A DNA stretch of 64,000 bases, taken from NCBI GenBank assembly GCA_937120475.1, contig CAKZJV010000007.1, forward strand, positions 2,000,068-2,064,067, given 5' to 3'. Each line of letters starts with the position of its first letter. Within the stretch, counting starts at the first letter, position 1. The notes below the pieces were generated by a model. That model did no database searches. It was not told the origin of the DNA and worked only from the letters and a program-made list of their open reading frames with translations. Positions 1 through 8,462 of this stretch are shown here, in pieces. The position numbers and the translations under genes were made by a program. This DNA comes from an uncultured Cryomorphaceae bacterium (GTDB taxonomy: Bacteria; Bacteroidota; Bacteroidia; Flavobacteriales; Schleiferiaceae).

Positions 1-557
1 GAACCTTCCCCATTACCTATGCCTACGCATCGGGTACTTGTGATACGGTAACTGCAAACAGCACGGTGGTAGTGGCCCCACAACCCGCTAAGCCCAGTGT
101 TATTATGGTAGGCACCACCCTGCAATGTGTGCAAACCGGTTTTACCTATCAATGGTATCGCGGTAGCTCCCCTATTTTCAATGCCCGTTTCAGGAATTAT
201 AATCCTACCGTTGACGGTAGCTATTGGGTTCAGATTACCGATGGGAACGGTTGCACCAATGTTTCCGATACTGTTCAATACTTCATTGGCCAGGAAGAGT
301 TTGAAAATGTTCTTTCCTTCTCGGTTTTCCCCAATCCTGCTTCGGACATTCTGCGCCTGGAACTCGAAACCAGTACTGCGGTTGAGGCTAGCTTATTCAT
401 CTTTAACAATGTGGGGCAATTGCTAATGGAAAAGAGGTTGGACAAATCCAGTCGTATTTCCGAAGGACTTAATGTTTCTGAATTGCCTTCCGGTCTTTAT
501 ATACTTTCCATTGAAGGGAAAAGTCTGAACCTGAACCAAAGGTTTGTGATTGAATAG
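1..557 (+). CDS. T9SS sorting-domain protein, C-terminal part
   Basis: The reading frame is open from base 3 to the TAG at 555-557, and its start lies outside the window. The last ~80 residues form a type IX secretion sorting domain: a VFPNPASD motif, then an LFIFNNVGQLL segment and a terminal LPSGLYILSIEG segment. Upstream is an Ig-like/PKD-like stretch with QWYRG and 'DGNGC...DTV' motifs, as in gliding/adhesin-type exported proteins of Bacteroidota. The protein is therefore likely exported across the outer membrane by T9SS and surface-attached or released. Its function cannot be told from the fragment. Confidence 0.85.
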   Translation, partial: TFPITYAYASGTCDTVTANSTVVVAPQPAKPSVIMVGTTLQCVQTGFTYQWYRGSSPIFNARFRNYNPTVDGSYWVQITDGNGCTNVSDTVQYFIGQEEFENVLSFSVFPNPASDILRLELETSTAVEASLFIFNNVGQLLMEKRLDKSSRISEGLNVSELPSGLYILSIEGKSLNLNQRFVIE

Positions 558-580
558 AAACGCTTAAGAAATGTATAACG

Positions 581-611
581 AAAGCCCCTGCCGAAAGCAG
601 GGGCTTTTATT
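581..611. terminator. bidirectional intrinsic terminator
   Basis: A perfect 10-bp stem, AAAGCCCCTG (581-590) and CAGGGGCTTT (598-607), has a 7-nt loop. It is followed by T residues rightward and preceded by A-rich sequence for the leftward direction. It separates the T9SS gene ending at 557 from the convergent DinB-like gene ending at 607, so it can serve both. Confidence 0.8.
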
Positions 612-1050
612 TTTGACGCAGGTAAAAAATGTAATCGCTCACCGGGGGTAAAATTTGGTTTTGCCGCATGAGCAGGGCGATTTTAGCGCGGTGGTGAGTG
701 CTGTGGTTGAGCACATGCTGTAAAATATCCCGTAGTGAATCTTCAAAGGGCTGTCCTTTCGAGTTTTTGTAGCCCACCCGGCTTTCGAGCGCGTTGGATT
801 TAATCAGGTTGGAAGTTTCATTGTACAGTTCAATGTTGATGCCTTCCCAGGAATCGACTTCCACCTTTTCCCAAACCGAAGGCAGACTTCCCCGGCCATT
901 AATACGGTGTAGCCAGATACGGTGAGCCGAAAGAAGATGCGACATTTCCCGGTGAATGTCTGGGGCCAGTTCATCCTGTTCCTTCAGGCGGATAATAAAC
1001 TGATCGTTTGCCCAAAAGTTGTATTCCAAAAATTGTAACAGTTCCTGCAT
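607..1050 (-). CDS. DinB/YfiT-like putative metal-dependent protein
   Basis: 147 residues, the usual size of the DinB-like four-helix superfamily. It starts with the typical aromatic 'LEYNFWANDQ' helix. It has a central SHLLSAHRIW helix and a 'HVLNHSTHHR' helix, which supply the spaced histidines that bind a divalent metal in this superfamily. Members include thiol-dependent transferases and proteins of unknown function; the substrate cannot be inferred. It lies 37 bp downstream of the ABC transporter pair on the same strand and may share its transcript. The stop codon sits at the edge of the shared terminator. Confidence 0.8.
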   Translation of the reverse strand: MQELLQFLEYNFWANDQFIIRLKEQDELAPDIHREMSHLLSAHRIWLHRINGRGSLPSVWEKVEVDSWEGINIELYNETSNLIKSNALESRVGYKNSKGQPFEDSLRDILQHVLNHSTHHRAKIALLMRQNQILPPVSDYIFYLRQK

Positions 1051-1087
1051 ATTCTAGGCTTCAGAAATAGATAACTGATTGGGAGCC

Positions 1088-2632
1088 TCAGCGTTCATCC
1101 AGGTAATTTTGGAGATCGCTGATCGTCTCAATCTTCAAACTTTCTGCCTGCTGCTCCCGCATCATTAGAGCGTAAGTATTGTTGAAGCCCAATGGGCATA
1201 TAAGCTGAAGGTCCATCCTTTCACCCAGTTTTTCCTGCACCAAGCAATACACTTCCTGCCGGTTTTCCAGCTTTCCGGTGTTCTCATTCAGTATTACCTG
1301 TAATGCGGTGCCACTGTATTCGGGATACAGGTCAATCTCCCCGGCCAACAAGGCATCCAGACATATTTTGGTACCCCCCAGGCCTTTGCGCGTTTCCACT
1401 TTGTAATCGGTATAACCCTCTATCAGCAGTTTAAAAATTTCAGTAAGCAGGTATTGCTCGGTAAATATTTTAGAACCCATGAGCAGAGTCTTGTTATGAG
1501 TTCCGGGTTCGTGGTACAGGTTCCGTTCCTTCAGAAAGTTGCGGGCCACATCGGTTACCCGCTCCTTTTGGTGATCTACCCGGTAATTGAGATACGTCAT
1601 TAGTGAATCGTCAATACTGCTTTCCAGGCGCTTCATCACCTCGGCCACCACGGGGTTTTCCAAGAGCCACTCCTTACGCACCAGCCAAGCTGCCTCGTAG
1701 GGTGGAAAGCACTTTTTATCGTCTTCGAGTACCCTCAGGTGGTAGGCCTTGATCCTTCCATCGGTACTATAACCGCTGATTACGTCCACATAGTTCTCAT
1801 GAATGGCTTTGTACATCAGGGCCGGACCTAAAATGAGGTGTGATATCCGCAGGTGATAGGTTTGTTCCACGGCCGGTAAGCCATCGCTTCTGCCGGTAAA
1901 CTCGGGAGCAAAACCGGCCTGCAAAGCCGTTTTTTGACCGGAGCCGAAAGCACTCAATACCAGGAATACACTGAGGGTAAGCACTGCAACAATTGATTTT
2001 CGCCCGCTTTTCACCCGCTTCAGGTTTTGCAGTTTGCCCAACAGAAAATCGAGGGTAATCGCGAGCAGAGCTGCGGGTAAGGCCCCGGCAATAATCATAG
2101 TGGAGTTATTGAGAGCAATGCCTCCAAAAATAAACTCTCCTAAACCTCCGGCAGCAATGTAAGCCGCCAAAGTGGCCACTCCTACATTAATGACCGTGGC
2201 CGTGCGGATACCGGCAAAAATAGTAGGCAGCGCCAAAGGCAGTTCTACTTTGAACAATATCTGCTTGCTGTTCATTCCCATAGCCAGGGCGGCTTCCCTC
2301 ACCTTAGCATCGATGCCCGTTATGCCGGTATATACATTCCGAACAATGGGCAGAAGGGAATAGAGGAAAAGTGCGAAAATGGCGGGTGTCATGCCAATGC
2401 CTAAAACCGGGATAAGGAATCCCAGCAGGGCAATACTAGGGATGGTTTGCAAAATCCCGGTAACGTTGAGCACCGGACCGGATAAGCGGGTTTTTCGGGC
2501 AATCCAAATTCCGAGGGGCAGACTGAGGGCACAGGCCAGCAGTACCGATAACATAGTGAGGTTTAAATGCCGGATTACCTGCTCGGCCAGCTTATCGGAG
2601 TTTTCCAGGTAAAATTCCCACAACTGCTTCAT
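1088..2632 (-). CDS. osmoprotectant ABC permease fused to a (permuted) substrate-binding domain
   Basis: 514 residues. Residues ~1-210 are a ProW/OpuBB-type permease with about five membrane segments and the EAA-like loop 'REAALAMGMNSKQILFKVELP'. A further membrane segment (~216-233) places the rest in the periplasm. Residues ~235-514 match the glycine betaine/carnitine/choline-binding OpuCC/OsmF family: PEFTGR, GYSTDGRI, LEDDK-FPPY, SKIFTEQ, GEIDLYPEYSGTAL and GFNNTYA are visible. In ordinary family members SKNFTEQ...GFNNTYA...ISDL comes first and EFTGR...STDGRI...FPPY second; here the order is reversed. The ATG overlaps the TGA of the ATPase gene by 4 bp, indicating translational coupling. 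The likely role is import of compatible solutes. Confidence 0.88.
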   Translation of the reverse strand: MKQLWEFYLENSDKLAEQVIRHLNLTMLSVLLACALSLPLGIWIARKTRLSGPVLNVTGILQTIPSIALLGFLIPVLGIGMTPAIFALFLYSLLPIVRNVYTGITGIDAKVREAALAMGMNSKQILFKVELPLALPTIFAGIRTATVINVGVATLAAYIAAGGLGEFIFGGIALNNSTMIIAGALPAALLAITLDFLLGKLQNLKRVKSGRKSIVAVLTLSVFLVLSAFGSGQKTALQAGFAPEFTGRSDGLPAVEQTYHLRISHLILGPALMYKAIHENYVDVISGYSTDGRIKAYHLRVLEDDKKCFPPYEAAWLVRKEWLLENPVVAEVMKRLESSIDDSLMTYLNYRVDHQKERVTDVARNFLKERNLYHEPGTHNKTLLMGSKIFTEQYLLTEIFKLLIEGYTDYKVETRKGLGGTKICLDALLAGEIDLYPEYSGTALQVILNENTGKLENRQEVYCLVQEKLGERMDLQLICPLGFNNTYALMMREQQAESLKIETISDLQNYLDER

Positions 2633-3459
2633 GAGCCTCGCTGTATCAGGGATTTTAAATCCTCCACATTAAAATTTCCGGCATGGAAGGCTTCCTCCAT
2701 AACGCGATCCAGGCCCGCCTCCTTGAGGCGAAGCCACCAATGATCTTTAGCCATAAAGGATTGTACAAAGTCGTTGACGGGCTGATCCAGTAATTCGGCC
2801 GGTTTCCCGATTTGTACGATGCGGCCCTCATCCATGAGGGCGATGCGGTCACCCAGCTCAAAAGCTTCCTGCACATCGTGGGTAACTAATACAATGGTTT
2901 TTTCCCGCAATTCGTCCAGTTTCAAAAATTCCTGGCGTACAGAAGCACGGGTGATAGGGTCCAAAGCACCAAAAGGCTCATCCATAAGAAGCACCGGAGG
3001 GTTGGCTGCCAATGCCCTGGCTAAACCTATTCTCTGCTGTTGTCCGCCACTAAGCTGATCGGGATATTGATGATAGTACTCTTCGGGGTTTAGTTGCAGT
3101 TTTTCCAGCAGTAACCGGTAACGGTTTTTAATGCGCTCCTCATCCCACTTCAATAAGCGTGGCACCAGTGCCACATTCTCAAAAACGGTGTAGTGCGGAA
3201 ACAGTCCTCCTTCTTGTATCACATAGCCCATTTTTCGCCTCAAGGACAGCAAATCGGATTGGGCCAAAGCCTGCTCCTCAAAAAACACCAAACCCTGGTC
3301 AGGTTTTTCGAGGCCGTTGATGAGCTTCAAAGTGGTGGTTTTGCCGCTACCACTCAGGCCGAGCAAAACCAGGGTTTCCCCCTGGGGCACCTCCAGGCTT
3401 ATGCCCTTCAGCACTTCAGTTTTTCCAAAAGACTTATGAATATTCTGCAGGCGAATCAC
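2629..3459 (-). CDS. osmoprotectant-type ABC transporter ATP-binding protein
   Basis: 276 residues with all ABC ATPase motifs: Walker A GLSGSGKTT (34-42), signature LSGGQQQR (136-143), Walker B VLLMDE (156-161) with D-loop GALD, and switch His194 (VTHD). It resembles the ProV/OpuBA group but ends without tandem CBS domains, so it is shorter than OpuAA. It powers the downstream permease/binding-protein fusion, with which it overlaps by 4 bp. The start is GTG. A 7-bp inverted repeat lies directly upstream (3461-3483). Confidence 0.92.
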   Translation of the reverse strand: MIRLQNIHKSFGKTEVLKGISLEVPQGETLVLLGLSGSGKTTTLKLINGLEKPDQGLVFFEEQALAQSDLLSLRRKMGYVIQEGGLFPHYTVFENVALVPRLLKWDEERIKNRYRLLLEKLQLNPEEYYHQYPDQLSGGQQQRIGLARALAANPPVLLMDEPFGALDPITRASVRQEFLKLDELREKTIVLVTHDVQEAFELGDRIALMDEGRIVQIGKPAELLDQPVNDFVQSFMAKDHWWLRLKEAGLDRVMEEAFHAGNFNVEDLKSLIQRGS

Positions 3460-3460
3460 G

Positions 3461-3483
3461 GTAAGCTAAGATAGGCAGCTTAC
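3461..3483. promoter_or_regulatory. inverted repeat upstream of the ABC transporter genes
   Basis: GTAAGCT (3461-3467) and AGCTTAC (3477-3483) form a perfect 7-bp inverted repeat with a 9-nt spacer. It begins one base before the GTG of the ATPase gene, in the 31-bp gap after the SDR gene. It could be an operator or an mRNA hairpin. Nothing else supports either reading. Confidence 0.35.
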
Positions 3484-3490
3484 TGCACTT

Positions 3491-4945
3491 TCAGGCATGG
3501 GCTATATCCTCCTCCTTACCGTAGCTCTCCAAACGGTTAAGCATTCCCCTGAACACGAAAAAGTGAAAGGGCAGTACAGCGTACCAATACAGACGGCCCA
3601 TAATACCGCTGGGGCGGAAGGTGGCGTTTTGGTGCAGCCAGTATTTTCCATCCTCTTCCTCAATGCGGAATTCCAGCCACGCCTCACCCGGTAATCGCAT
3701 TTCAGCGTACAGCAGTAACCGCCTCTCTTCGCGGTCGGCTACCAATACCCGCCAAAAATCGAGAGCATCACCGTTGTACAGTTGGGTTTTGTGCGTACGC
3801 CCCCTGCGCAGGCCAATACCTCCTACCAGTTTATCCAGGTAACCCCGCAAATGCCATAAAAAGTCGGCATAGTACCACCCCCGGTGCCCCCCTATGGCGA
3901 AGATATTCTGGATAACCTGCTCCGGATTGTTGCGGATTCGTTTCTTGCGATGGTCCCGGAAAACTCCTTTTTGAGGTACTTCAATGTGTTGTGAAATTTT
4001 CGGAAGGGTACTGTTCATGGCATCCTTCCAACTGCTGATGACCAGGTTTTGCTCAATTTTATCAAAAGCCAGTTCCACCGCTTTCTTATAGTTGAAAAGT
4101 TCCACATCAATAATGGACCGTATCTTATCGTTTTTAGCCACTACATCCACCTTCATGCTATCCACCAGGTTTACCGCCAGCTTGTAGCTGGTGGAGGTAA
4201 CGAAAAAGAGCCAGTAACTGGAAAGGCGCGGTGTCATTACCGGAACCGTAAGTATGTAACGTTTGAGGCCACGCACCTCGGCAAACTGCAAAAGCATTTG
4301 CTTGTAGGTGAGCACCTCCTTGCCTCCAATATCGAACACCTGATTGTAGCAATCCTGATGGCCCATCACCTTTTGGAGGTACAGTATCACATTGCGGATG
4401 GCAATGGGCTGACAGCGGGTATTGAGCCATTTGGGGGCTACCATTACCGGTAGCTTTTCCACCAGGTCACGCATGATCTCGAAGGAAGCACTGCCCGAAC
4501 CCACGATAATACCGGCCCGAAGAACGGTATGCGGGGCCTCGGCCGTTTTCAGGATGTTTTCCACCTTTAAACGGGAGCGTAAATGCTTGGAAAGCTCGTC
4601 CTCGTTTACAATTCCACTTAAATAGATGATTTGCTTTACCCCAATGCGATTTACGAAGTTCACAAAGCTTTTGGCGGCCTTCTCCTCCTTGGTTTCAAAA
4701 TCACCGGAAGAGGCCATAGAGTGAATAAGATAGTAGGCTACATCAATATTTTGAGGTGCTTTCTCCCAATTGATTTCCTCTAAAAAGTCCACCTCGAAAA
4801 CCTCTACCTGGTCTTTATAAGCCGGTTTCATATCGAGGCGTTTACGGTCGCGTACGCAACAAACCACCTCATGGCCCGCCTCTACCAATGAAGGTAAAAG
4901 GCGCAGCCCGATGTATCCGTTGGCACCGGTAAGTAAAATGCGCAT
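3491..4945 (-). CDS. SDR-family NAD(P)-binding protein with DUF2867 domain
   Basis: 484 residues. The N-terminus has the Rossmann motif TGANGYIG (~7-14) and an atypical-SDR (NmrA/YbjT-like) core with the YYLIHSM strand and 'IYLSGIV'. The C-terminal ~150 residues (from about YYADFLWHLRGYLD) match the DUF2867 domain found fused to such SDRs. The substrate is unknown. In many Bacteroidota this family occurs near TspO-like genes and photolyases. Here the TspO-like gene is directly upstream on the same strand (35 bp), but no photolyase is present. Confidence 0.85.
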   Translation of the reverse strand: MRILLTGANGYIGLRLLPSLVEAGHEVVCCVRDRKRLDMKPAYKDQVEVFEVDFLEEINWEKAPQNIDVAYYLIHSMASSGDFETKEEKAAKSFVNFVNRIGVKQIIYLSGIVNEDELSKHLRSRLKVENILKTAEAPHTVLRAGIIVGSGSASFEIMRDLVEKLPVMVAPKWLNTRCQPIAIRNVILYLQKVMGHQDCYNQVFDIGGKEVLTYKQMLLQFAEVRGLKRYILTVPVMTPRLSSYWLFFVTSTSYKLAVNLVDSMKVDVVAKNDKIRSIIDVELFNYKKAVELAFDKIEQNLVISSWKDAMNSTLPKISQHIEVPQKGVFRDHRKKRIRNNPEQVIQNIFAIGGHRGWYYADFLWHLRGYLDKLVGGIGLRRGRTHKTQLYNGDALDFWRVLVADREERRLLLYAEMRLPGEAWLEFRIEEEDGKYWLHQNATFRPSGIMGRLYWYAVLPFHFFVFRGMLNRLESYGKEEDIAHA

Positions 4946-4980
4946 ACTTTATAAACCCACGCTTACGCCCTATGGTTCAA

Positions 4981-5742
4981 TTAAAAATAAGCGGGTTTTA
5001 TCTTTTCACGGTTCTTAAAATAGCGGAAGAGCAACAGTAATATGCTGGCGATGGCGGTAGTGAGTATTACCGGATAGGGCAAAGGGTCAAGTACGTAACG
5101 CTGATAGATAATACCCCCAAAGGCCCATACCAGCACCAGGGTATAGAGTATATCGTTATTCAGATGCAGGATGTACAAACCGATCATGGTAGCCACCAGG
5201 ATTACCGCTGCCGTCCAGAAGTTGGGAGGCAAGCCCCAGGCATTCCAGCCGATATCCACCAGCAGCGTGGTGATATTGGCTACCGTGGCCACAGTGATCC
5301 AACCCAGGTAAATACTGAACGGAGCGTGCACGCAGTATTTTTCAGCAGGGCTTACCTTTCGTATGCCGATACCCAGGTTACGGTAAGCCTGCACCAGGCT
5401 GAAAAGCAATATCAACATGATAAAAACGCTCAGTACCATCATCCGATGGTGCCAGGCCAATATCCAGCCTGCGTTAGCCAGGCAGCTTACAAAAAACCAT
5501 AAACCAATGAGCTTCAGGCCTTCCGTTTTACGAAGGCTAGTGTAAACCACAAAGGCGAACAGGGCCAGGTAAATCACGGCCCAAATGGAAAAGGTAATAC
5601 CGGCCGGGGTGAAGAGGTTGGGGTACATATTGGAAAGCTCCCCGGTGGTATAGCCGTTAATGGGTAGCGCGTTGGCCAGGGCGTTAACGGTTACCACACC
5701 TATCCAGCCGGCAATATTCAACAGGGTAAGGGTACGATTCAT
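4981..5742 (-). CDS. TspO/MBR-like tryptophan-rich integral membrane protein
   Basis: About 253 residues with seven or so hydrophobic segments. The signature 'NLFTPAGITFSIWAVIY' is near the N-terminus and many Trp residues follow. It is longer than classical TspO (~160 residues) but matches the long tryptophan-rich sensory protein-like family seen in Bacteroidota and chloroplast-lineage organisms. The ATG at 5742 is chosen. An in-frame GTG at 5760 would add six residues, but no ribosome-binding signal precedes it, and AGGAG lies just before the ATG. The likely role is a tetrapyrrole- or light-stress-related membrane protein, an inference from the family. Confidence 0.75.
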   Translation of the reverse strand: MNRTLTLLNIAGWIGVVTVNALANALPINGYTTGELSNMYPNLFTPAGITFSIWAVIYLALFAFVVYTSLRKTEGLKLIGLWFFVSCLANAGWILAWHHRMMVLSVFIMLILLFSLVQAYRNLGIGIRKVSPAEKYCVHAPFSIYLGWITVATVANITTLLVDIGWNAWGLPPNFWTAAVILVATMIGLYILHLNNDILYTLVLVWAFGGIIYQRYVLDPLPYPVILTTAIASILLLLFRYFKNREKIKPAYF

Positions 5743-5783
5743 ACTCCTATCAACTTTCACCAGAGTGCAATGGTTTACAGTGT

Positions 5784-6788
5784 TTATTTATAGAGCCCTT
5801 TTTGGACCGGTTGCAGTAAAGCCGTAGCCGTTTCTTCCAGGGTGAGGCTACCCTCGTAATAGCGATCGAGGCATTTGCGGAATTCAGGGATATTGTAGTT
5901 GGAAAAAATAGACTTGGTTTCCATCATTAGCGTATGTTCCCGGTTTCGTTGCCGGAATTCGTCTTGCACCACTCTTCCGCAAAGGTAAAATTGAGCCGCA
6001 TGCCACAAGTTCCGGGGAAAAGGCACCTCCATTTCTTTACTTCGAAAGTAGATGATGGCGCGAAAATCACTTTCCCGCGAAAAAAGAAGGTGGGCGCTTT
6101 CGTGAAAAACGGTTTCCACCAGTGCCGTCTGTTGCGATAAAGGATCTAAGGTGGATATAAAAAGATTATCGCCCGCCCCGGGCGTATAGGCTCCCGCCCA
6201 GTTGGCGTAGGTCATCAGGTCCACCCGTACCTTAAGCTCGGGCCACTCCCCTCCGGCCAGCTCTGCCATTCGGGGTATTACCTCGTCTTCCATATCCTCA
6301 ATGGTAGCAAAATGTAAGGCCAGTGTCCGCTCATTTTGTAAGCGGTGAGCGGGCCAAAAATGTTGGCGGTACAACGGGGCAACGGAATTTAAAACCTCCA
6401 CCACGGAGTCGGGCACAATGCTATCCTTGTCCAGTAGAATACCTTCCTGCCTGCGCAAACTGAAGTTCCAGGCAGCGATGTCCACCAATAAGGATTTTTG
6501 AATGACGTTTTCACGGTAGTACTCAACGGAGCTCGTCAATAGCAGCCGCTCCTCTGCGTTCAGGGCTTCTGTTATTTCTGCTTCGCGGATATCGAGCAGG
6601 CTGAGGCCATCCTGTTCCATATGTGCAGCCTGGCTTCCTTTGGCCCGCTGGTATAGAAAATGGTGCAGGTTTAACCAAAAACTGCTGTGAAACTCGTAAT
6701 ACCTGGTTTCGTGAAGCAGTGAACGTCCGGGCTGGGCACTAACGGCTAAGTTTAAAAGGCAAAAAAGTAGTAGGAAACAGTATCTCAT
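5784..6788 (-). CDS. exported protein with HExxH zinc-protease-like motif
   Basis: 334 residues with a signal peptide ending ...LNLAVSA-Q (cleavage about residue 18). A zincin-type motif HESAH (229-233) sits in 'ALVETVFHESAHLLF', after a segment predicted to carry the sheet strand. This suggests a periplasmic or secreted gluzincin-like metallopeptidase, but I cannot assign a MEROPS family and no third ligand is certain. It lies between the TspO-like gene and an outer-membrane protein gene on the same strand. Function unknown. Confidence 0.6.
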   Translation of the reverse strand: MRYCFLLLFCLLNLAVSAQPGRSLLHETRYYEFHSSFWLNLHHFLYQRAKGSQAAHMEQDGLSLLDIREAEITEALNAEERLLLTSSVEYYRENVIQKSLLVDIAAWNFSLRRQEGILLDKDSIVPDSVVEVLNSVAPLYRQHFWPAHRLQNERTLALHFATIEDMEDEVIPRMAELAGGEWPELKVRVDLMTYANWAGAYTPGAGDNLFISTLDPLSQQTALVETVFHESAHLLFSRESDFRAIIYFRSKEMEVPFPRNLWHAAQFYLCGRVVQDEFRQRNREHTLMMETKSIFSNYNIPEFRKCLDRYYEGSLTLEETATALLQPVQKGLYK

Positions 6789-6814
6789 AGCCAGGTTTTA
6801 GGCCTAAAGATAAT

Positions 6815-7654
6815 TTAAAAGGCTTTAGAGAAACCAATGGCTGGCACCCAGGTAGTGGCGAAGGTTTCTACCGCATTATTAAGGTTCACTTGGCTCTGAA
6901 TAAAAACCAGCCGCGTAAAAAGACCGAAGCCCGAGGCATTTTCATAACAGAGGTTGGGCGCAATAAAATAACCAAATCCATTGGATACGTTGCCGGCCTC
7001 CTGAGGCTGGTTCAGGCTGATAGCCGTATTGATGGGTAGGTTAAATTCCAGGCCGGCTACGTAAATTTTGTTCTCCAGAACCTCCACGGTGTTCATATTC
7101 ACACCGGCTGAAAGGTCCAGGTAAAAATTGGAGCCGAGGCTAAAACGCCTTAAAACCCCCAATTGTATGTGCGACCTGCGCTCCTTTCCGCGCATACTGC
7201 CCTGTTCGATAATATCCTGTCCGTTGTTATCGGGATTGGAGCGGTCAACCGTAAGGCTGAAAGTTCCGGCTGCTTCCAGTTGCACCTGGTGCAGCATGAG
7301 TATCAGTTTCCACCGGGGACTAATGGCGTACTCGGCACCCAGTAAAAAGCTGATGCCGTTGCGATATATAAAGTCCGATGGGGCCTCACGTACGGAAAAG
7401 GTGTAACCATCCAGGGCCTCCTGTATCTGCCGTTCTATTTCCTGGATGTTGATGTATTGGTTAAAGCGGTTATTGTCGGTACCGGAGTAGTAAAATGAAG
7501 TTTCATCGTCCGCCAGGTAGTAGCCTATGCCCAAATGAAATTGCAAACGTTTAAAGGTGGTATCGGTTTCTTCCTGGGCCTTCACCGGCCGTACCCAAAG
7601 GGCCATCAATGCCAAAAGCAAAAAGAGTTTTGGGGTTTTTCCGTTAGCTTTCAT
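6815..7654 (-). CDS. outer-membrane beta-barrel-like protein, unknown function
   Basis: 279 residues with a signal peptide ending VRPVKA-Q (about residue 26). It has alternating hydrophobic/polar strands throughout ('FHLGIGYYLAD', 'WKLILMLHQVQLEAAG', 'LDLSAGVNMNTVEVL') and finishes in Phe (SKAF), typical of outer-membrane barrels. It directly follows the VIT/CCC1 gene, with no gap between stop and start, so it is probably co-transcribed. I do not recognise the family. Confidence 0.65.
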   Translation of the reverse strand: MKANGKTPKLFLLLALMALWVRPVKAQEETDTTFKRLQFHLGIGYYLADDETSFYYSGTDNNRFNQYINIQEIERQIQEALDGYTFSVREAPSDFIYRNGISFLLGAEYAISPRWKLILMLHQVQLEAAGTFSLTVDRSNPDNNGQDIIEQGSMRGKERRSHIQLGVLRRFSLGSNFYLDLSAGVNMNTVEVLENKIYVAGLEFNLPINTAISLNQPQEAGNVSNGFGYFIAPNLCYENASGFGLFTRLVFIQSQVNLNNAVETFATTWVPAIGFSKAF

Positions 7655-8365
7655 TTACACAAACAGGTTTTCGAGCACATCACCCACCACGTAGGCCAAT
7701 ACTGCTGCGGCACCACCCAGGAAAAGCGTTTCGAGTATTGAGCGCAGTACCCTGGTTTGGTTCACCACCGCCTTCAGGTAACCGATGAGGCAAAATACCA
7801 CCCCGGTCATTACAGACGACCAAACAAAAAGATTAATCTTCAGCCCGGCTGAATAATCGATAACGTAAACCAACAGGGGAATAAAACCAAAGAGCAGGAA
7901 GCTCAAAAAGGTAACGGCTCCCATAGCAACGGGTGATTTGGTTTCTTCGGTCATGTCCAGCTCTTCCTTCATCATTACATCTACCCATCGGTCACGGTCT
8001 TCCGTGATCACATCCACCACCTTCTCCAGCATTTCGCCCTTAAAGCCCTTTGCTTCGTATATCTCTCGTATCTCCTGGCGTTCTTTTGCGGGAAGGTGAT
8101 CCACCTCCCAGTATTCAATCGCTTTGTGTTTGTTGTAATTTTCCTTTTCGCTTTTGGTGGAGAGGTAACTGCCTACACTCATGGCAAAACCATCGGCCAA
8201 AAGGTTGGCAAAACCAAGGATGATCACCACGGCACTGTCCAGTTGGGCACCAGCAGCCCCGGCTACCACGGCAAAGGTGGTTACACTACCATCAATGCCC
8301 CCGTACACAAACTCGCCCAGGTACTCCTGAAAGCGGTTTACCAAACGGTGCTTACTGCCGTGCAT
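7655..8365 (-). CDS. VIT1/CCC1 family metal transporter-like protein
   Basis: About 236 residues. The N-terminal signature '[25 protein letters not shown]' (quoted in part), then '[18 protein letters not shown]', is diagnostic of the VIT/CCC1 family of Fe2+/Mn2+ transporters. About five membrane segments flank a hydrophilic helical domain rich in E/K/D (~65-130), which in this family binds metal. The ATG at 8365 is preferred. A TTG at 8395 would add ten residues. The likely role is iron or manganese transport or sequestration across the inner membrane. Confidence 0.85.
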   Translation of the reverse strand: MHGSKHRLVNRFQEYLGEFVYGGIDGSVTTFAVVAGAAGAQLDSAVVIILGFANLLADGFAMSVGSYLSTKSEKENYNKHKAIEYWEVDHLPAKERQEIREIYEAKGFKGEMLEKVVDVITEDRDRWVDVMMKEELDMTEETKSPVAMGAVTFLSFLLFGFIPLLVYVIDYSAGLKINLFVWSSVMTGVVFCLIGYLKAVVNQTRVLRSILETLFLGGAAAVLAYVVGDVLENLFV

Positions 8366-8462
8366 TCGCGCTTCGTGCTTGGGGGATGAACTCAAAATTT
8401 AGCTGGTTTTACAGTAAGGGTATAATTTGAGAACAAATGTAAATAACCTTATTTTGCCGTCC

